A stretch of DNA of 9,305 nt from Firmicutes bacterium UBA5301 (lineage in GTDB: Bacteria; Bacillota; UBA5301): NCBI GenBank assembly GCA_002408345.1, contig DHRX01000172.1, positions 3,149-12,453 of the forward strand, in the 5' to 3' direction. The position numbers and the translations under genes are program-made. The notes below the pieces were generated by a model. It saw nothing but the letters and a program-made list of their open reading frames with translations. It was not told the origin of the DNA and searched no databases. Below, piece after piece: positions 6,438 through 9,305 of this stretch; the stretch's first letter is position 1, and every line of letters begins with the position of its first letter.

Positions 6438-7394
6438 TTAGAGCCGAAAAAACAATAATAGTCCTACTAAAGACAAAACTAAACTAATTAACCAAAAACG
6501 AGCCACTACCTTAGTCTCGGCTAAACCACCTAATTCAAAATGATGGTGGAGCGGTGCCATCCGGAAAACCCGTTTGCCCCGCCAGCGAAAGGAAGCAACT
6601 TGCACAATATCACTAAGCGCTTCAGCCACAAAAATTCCACCAATAACAACAAGATAGAGCTCTGTACCGGTAAATATGGCTATAGAACTGATTACTGCCC
6701 CTAGAGCCAGAGAACCGGTATCACCCATAAAGATCTGGGCTGGCGGTGAATTATACCAGACAAAACCAAGGCAAGACCCGGCAACTGTAACGGCTAAAAC
6801 TGCTAAGCCAGAAAAATCTGTAGCTAGAGCTAGTACCGCAAAAGCTAAGCTAACAATAGTCGCTGTTCCAGCAGCCAACCCGTCCAAACCATCGGTAAGA
6901 TTAACAGCATTGGAGGTGCCGACAATAACGAGAGCCGTAAAAGGAAGGTAAAACCACAATGGTGCGCTCCAGGCGCCAATAATCGGTACTTGCATCACTG
7001 TTCCTTTGATGCTAATTGCCGCTAAACCTATCACTAAAGCTAATAAAAACTGGATTAGCAGCTTATACCGTGCTTTTAAACCAAGGGAACGCCGCCGAAT
7101 AATAATGATAAAATCATCTAATAAACCGATAGCACCAAAACCAAGCATCGCTGCCAAAGACCAGAGCGCCGGTTCATCCTGATTCAGAAGTAAAAGAGTC
7201 ACTGTTGCTGTAGCAAAAAGAATTAACAATCCACCCATGGTCGGTGTACCAGACTTTTTAAGATGGGTTTCAGGGCCATCAGAACGGACACTCTGACCAA
7301 ACTTAAGCCTATGCAAAATAGCAATGGCCGGCTTTCCTAATACGATAACTAGCGAAAATGCCAACAGTCCCGGCAAAACTAGATCAATATTCAT
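6438..7394 (-). CDS. mraY: Phospho-MurNAc-pentapeptide translocase MraY
   Basis: Integral membrane enzyme (PNPT family) that transfers phospho-MurNAc-pentapeptide from UDP to undecaprenyl phosphate, giving lipid I. It has 318 residues, typical for Firmicutes, with about ten membrane segments. Seen: SVRSDGPETHLKKSGTPTMGG (35-55), the Mg-binding Asp pair LLDDF (Asp93-Asp94), NAVNLTDGLDGLA (162-174), FMGDTGSLALG with Asp225, and the cytoplasmic triple histidine APLHHHFELGG (280-290) followed by ETKVVARFW. The ATG lies inside the end of murF with an 11-base overlap, and a purine-rich GGTGGGGGA stretch precedes it, so translation is probably coupled to murF. Identity is certain. Confidence 0.97.
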   Translation of the reverse strand: MNIDLVLPGLLAFSLVIVLGKPAIAILHRLKFGQSVRSDGPETHLKKSGTPTMGGLLILFATATVTLLLLNQDEPALWSLAAMLGFGAIGLLDDFIIIIRRRSLGLKARYKLLIQFLLALVIGLAAISIKGTVMQVPIIGAWSAPLWFYLPFTALVIVGTSNAVNLTDGLDGLAAGTATIVSLAFAVLALATDFSGLAVLAVTVAGSCLGFVWYNSPPAQIFMGDTGSLALGAVISSIAIFTGTELYLVVIGGIFVAEALSDIVQVASFRWRGKRVFRMAPLHHHFELGGLAETKVVARFWLISLVLSLVGLLLFFRL

Positions 7395-8793
7395 TACTTG
7401 ATTCCCCCACCATAGCTGCTACCACTTTTTCCATCTGCATACTTCTAGAACCTTTAACTAAAATTACATCAGTTGCTTGAACTAAAGAACGCAATACTTC
7501 TACTGCTGAATCCGTATCAGGTACGCTCCGCACATGATCAGTTAACAACCCATTGCTTACCGCTCCATTAGCGATCTGACGCGAGCGAGTTCCTACAGTA
7601 ATTAAATAATCAACGCCAGACTCAACTACATACTGGCCCACCCGGCGGTGGGCTGGTATACAATTATCCCCTAGTTCTAGCATATCACCTAAAACAGCAA
7701 TACTCCGGTTACCCTCTTCTTTTAGGCTAGCTAATAAATCAAGACCGGCTCGCATCGAATCGTAGCAGGCGTTATATGTATCATCGATAATCCTATAACC
7801 TCTTGGCGTTTCTAGCACTTGGCAACGCATTGGGGTCAAATCTACCTGAGATAAACCGAAAGCAATTTCAGAACCGGTTAGCCCTAAAGAATAGCCAACG
7901 GCAGCAGCGGCTAAAGCATTTTTTACGTTATGTTGACCAGGAGCTGCTAAAGTCACAAGGGTTTGTTCAGAACCAATTTTCAGCATAAAACGAACCCGAC
8001 CATCACTGAGCTGCTCTAAATCAGTCGCCGTTACCTGTAGATCCGCTTGCGAACTGAACCCATAATAGATTAACGGCGCTGCTGATCGGCTAGATTGACT
8101 GCGTACTAGAGGGTCGTCCCCATTTAAAATTGCCCACCCCTGAGCCGGTAGCGCTGCTAACAGTTCTCCCTTAGCTGTAGCAATAGCTTCCTGGCTTCCT
8201 AACAGTTCAATATGACTCTCTCCTACATTAATTAAAACTCCAATAAAAGGAGGGGCAATTTCAGTGAGTTCCGTAATCTGTCCCGGACCACGCATACCCA
8301 TCTCTAAAACAGCGTAATCCACCTCTGGTTTCAATGCAAACAAAGTTAAAGGGAGTCCAATTTCAGTATTTAAATTTCCTTTGTTTGCTAACACTTTAAA
8401 TTTAGTCTGTAAAACAGCCGCAACCATATCTTTAGTTGAAGTCTTCCCGACGCTACCGGTAATAGCTACTACCCGTGCCTTAGTTTGTTTGAGATACCAA
8501 GCCGCTAACTCCTGCATAGCCTGAAGTGCAGATTCAACAATGATTACCGGTAAATTTAGGTCTTGAACTAAATCCGCTTGCTGTTGCTCGCAAAAAGCAG
8601 CCACCGCTCCGTTCTTGCCAGCGGCAGCAATAAATTGATGCCCATCAAACTTTTCGCCTTTAATAGGTACGTAAAGGTCACCGGGTTTAACCTGCCGACT
8701 ATCTATAGTTACCCCGGAAACAATTTCTGTTCCCAAACTGTTATATAGTAAACCTTGACAAATACCGGCTATTTCACTTAGCGTCAGTTTCAT
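7384..8793 (-). CDS. murF: UDP-MurNAc-tripeptide--D-alanyl-D-alanine ligase MurF
   Basis: ATP-dependent ligase that adds D-Ala-D-Ala to UDP-MurNAc-tripeptide, the last cytoplasmic precursor step. It has 469 residues, within the usual 450-470. Domains: N-terminal Mur ligase domain with GVTIDSRQVKPGDLYVPIKG (27-46), central ATPase with P-loop TGSVGKTSTKD (112-122), NLNTEIGLPLTL (140-151), LEMGMRGPGQI (163-173) and NVGESHIELLGSQEAIATAKGEL (189-211), then a C-terminal domain with IIDDTYNACYDSM (335-347) and LGDMLELG (368-375). Odd: the 341-347 motif is usually NANPDSM or close to it; here the Asn-Pro pair is Cys-Tyr. The start ATG overlaps the murE stop by four bases (ATGA), and the stop overlaps mraY by 11. 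Identity is certain. Confidence 0.97.
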   Translation of the reverse strand: MKLTLSEIAGICQGLLYNSLGTEIVSGVTIDSRQVKPGDLYVPIKGEKFDGHQFIAAAGKNGAVAAFCEQQQADLVQDLNLPVIIVESALQAMQELAAWYLKQTKARVVAITGSVGKTSTKDMVAAVLQTKFKVLANKGNLNTEIGLPLTLFALKPEVDYAVLEMGMRGPGQITELTEIAPPFIGVLINVGESHIELLGSQEAIATAKGELLAALPAQGWAILNGDDPLVRSQSSRSAAPLIYYGFSSQADLQVTATDLEQLSDGRVRFMLKIGSEQTLVTLAAPGQHNVKNALAAAAVGYSLGLTGSEIAFGLSQVDLTPMRCQVLETPRGYRIIDDTYNACYDSMRAGLDLLASLKEEGNRSIAVLGDMLELGDNCIPAHRRVGQYVVESGVDYLITVGTRSRQIANGAVSNGLLTDHVRSVPDTDSAVEVLRSLVQATDVILVKGSRSMQMEKVVAAMVGESSNEY

Positions 8794-9305
8794 TTTAATT
8801 CCGCTTCTTTCCCCATCAAGGACCGTAGTATTTGAGCAGCCTCTTCCTGGTCATCAAAATGGATAACTGTATCCTTAAATATTTGGTAATCTTCATGCCC
8901 TTTACCTGCAATAACCACAACATCCCCGGCACCAGCTAATTGCAAAGCATACCGGATAGCCTCTCGCCGCTCGACAACAACTCGATAGCTGCCGGGGCTA
9001 GCTGTTTCAGCTAAACCAGGTAGAATGTCTCCGCAAATCTGAGCCGGCTCTTCACTGCGGGGGTTATCTGAGGTCACTACAGTGTAGTCCGCATACTCTC
9101 CAGCAATTTTACCCATTAACGGACGTTTTGTCCGATCCCGATCGCCACCACAACCAAAGACCACAATTAGTTTGCCAGTTGTAAAATCCCGAGCTGTTCG
9201 GAGGATATTAGCTAAACCATCAGGGGTATGAGCATAATCGATAACTACAGCAAAATCTTGACCAACATCAACTAGCTCAGCTCGACCTTTTACCCCTGAT
9301 GCCTT
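8790..9305 (-). CDS. murE: UDP-MurNAc-L-Ala-D-Glu--meso-diaminopimelate ligase MurE, 3' part
   Basis: ATP-dependent ligase that adds the third stem-peptide residue to UDP-MurNAc-L-Ala-D-Glu. The last 171 residues are present and the frame is open to the window edge, so the N-terminal and most of the central ATPase domain (roughly 320 residues) lie outside. Seen in visible numbering: VKGRAELVDVGQDFAVVIDYAHTPDGL (5-31), VVFGCGGDRDRTKRPLMG (48-65), SDNPRSEEP (79-87) and AGKGHEDYQIF (133-143). The DNPR motif is the known signature of enzymes that take meso-DAP rather than L-lysine, with Arg83 expected to bind the DAP carboxylate. A GTG at 9164 is internal, not the start. Odd: the usual PGR(F/M)E stretch reads KGRAE. 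The gene shares four bases with murF. Confidence 0.96.
   Translation of the reverse strand, partial: KASGVKGRAELVDVGQDFAVVIDYAHTPDGLANILRTARDFTTGKLIVVFGCGGDRDRTKRPLMGKIAGEYADYTVVTSDNPRSEEPAQICGDILPGLAETASPGSYRVVVERREAIRYALQLAGAGDVVVIAGKGHEDYQIFKDTVIHFDDQEEAAQILRSLMGKEAELK

Noticed and set aside
9162..9164. GTG at 9164 as the start of a separate 124-residue protein
   Set aside because: The frame continues upstream to the window edge with conserved MurE sequence (VVIDYAHTPDGL), so the GTG is an internal valine codon.

Overview
The window is one uninterrupted stretch of a division and cell wall (dcw) gene cluster, all on the minus strand. In transcription order, from high to low coordinates, it reads murE (3' part only) - murF - mraY - ftsW - murG - murB - murA - ftsQ/divIB - ftsA (5' part only). 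Every gene is tightly packed: stops and starts overlap at murE/murF, murF/mraY and murB/murA, and no gap exceeds about 65 bases. No promoter, terminator, RNA gene, mobile element, CRISPR array or plus-strand gene could be supported. The block looks like the interior of one long operon whose ends lie outside the window.

The organism is most likely a Firmicute of the clostridial type. Evidence: murB and murA lie inside the cluster between murG and ftsQ; the AGGAGG-type ribosome binding sites are strong; GTG starts are used; base composition is moderate (by eye somewhat under 50% GC). MurE carries the DNPR motif of meso-diaminopimelate-adding enzymes, so a DAP-type peptidoglycan is expected. Genus cannot be given from the sequence.

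The genes form a pathway. MurA and MurB make UDP-MurNAc, MurE and MurF add the third residue and D-Ala-D-Ala, MraY loads the product on undecaprenyl phosphate, MurG adds GlcNAc to give lipid II, and FtsW polymerises it at the septum. FtsQ/DivIB and FtsA belong to the divisome; FtsA tethers FtsZ to the membrane.

What is unusual is what is missing. murD, normally between mraY and ftsW, and murC, normally between murG and murB, are both absent, with no visible remnant. These ligases add residues 1 and 2 of the stem peptide, so the pathway encoded here has a precise two-step hole that must be filled elsewhere in the genome. In addition, FtsA appears to lack about 27 residues of subdomain 2B, the part that contacts FtsZ in other bacteria, without any frameshift. 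Smaller oddities are a changed MurF motif, a possible hairpin that puts the murA start codon in its loop, and start codons that need reassignment for ftsQ, murB and ftsW.
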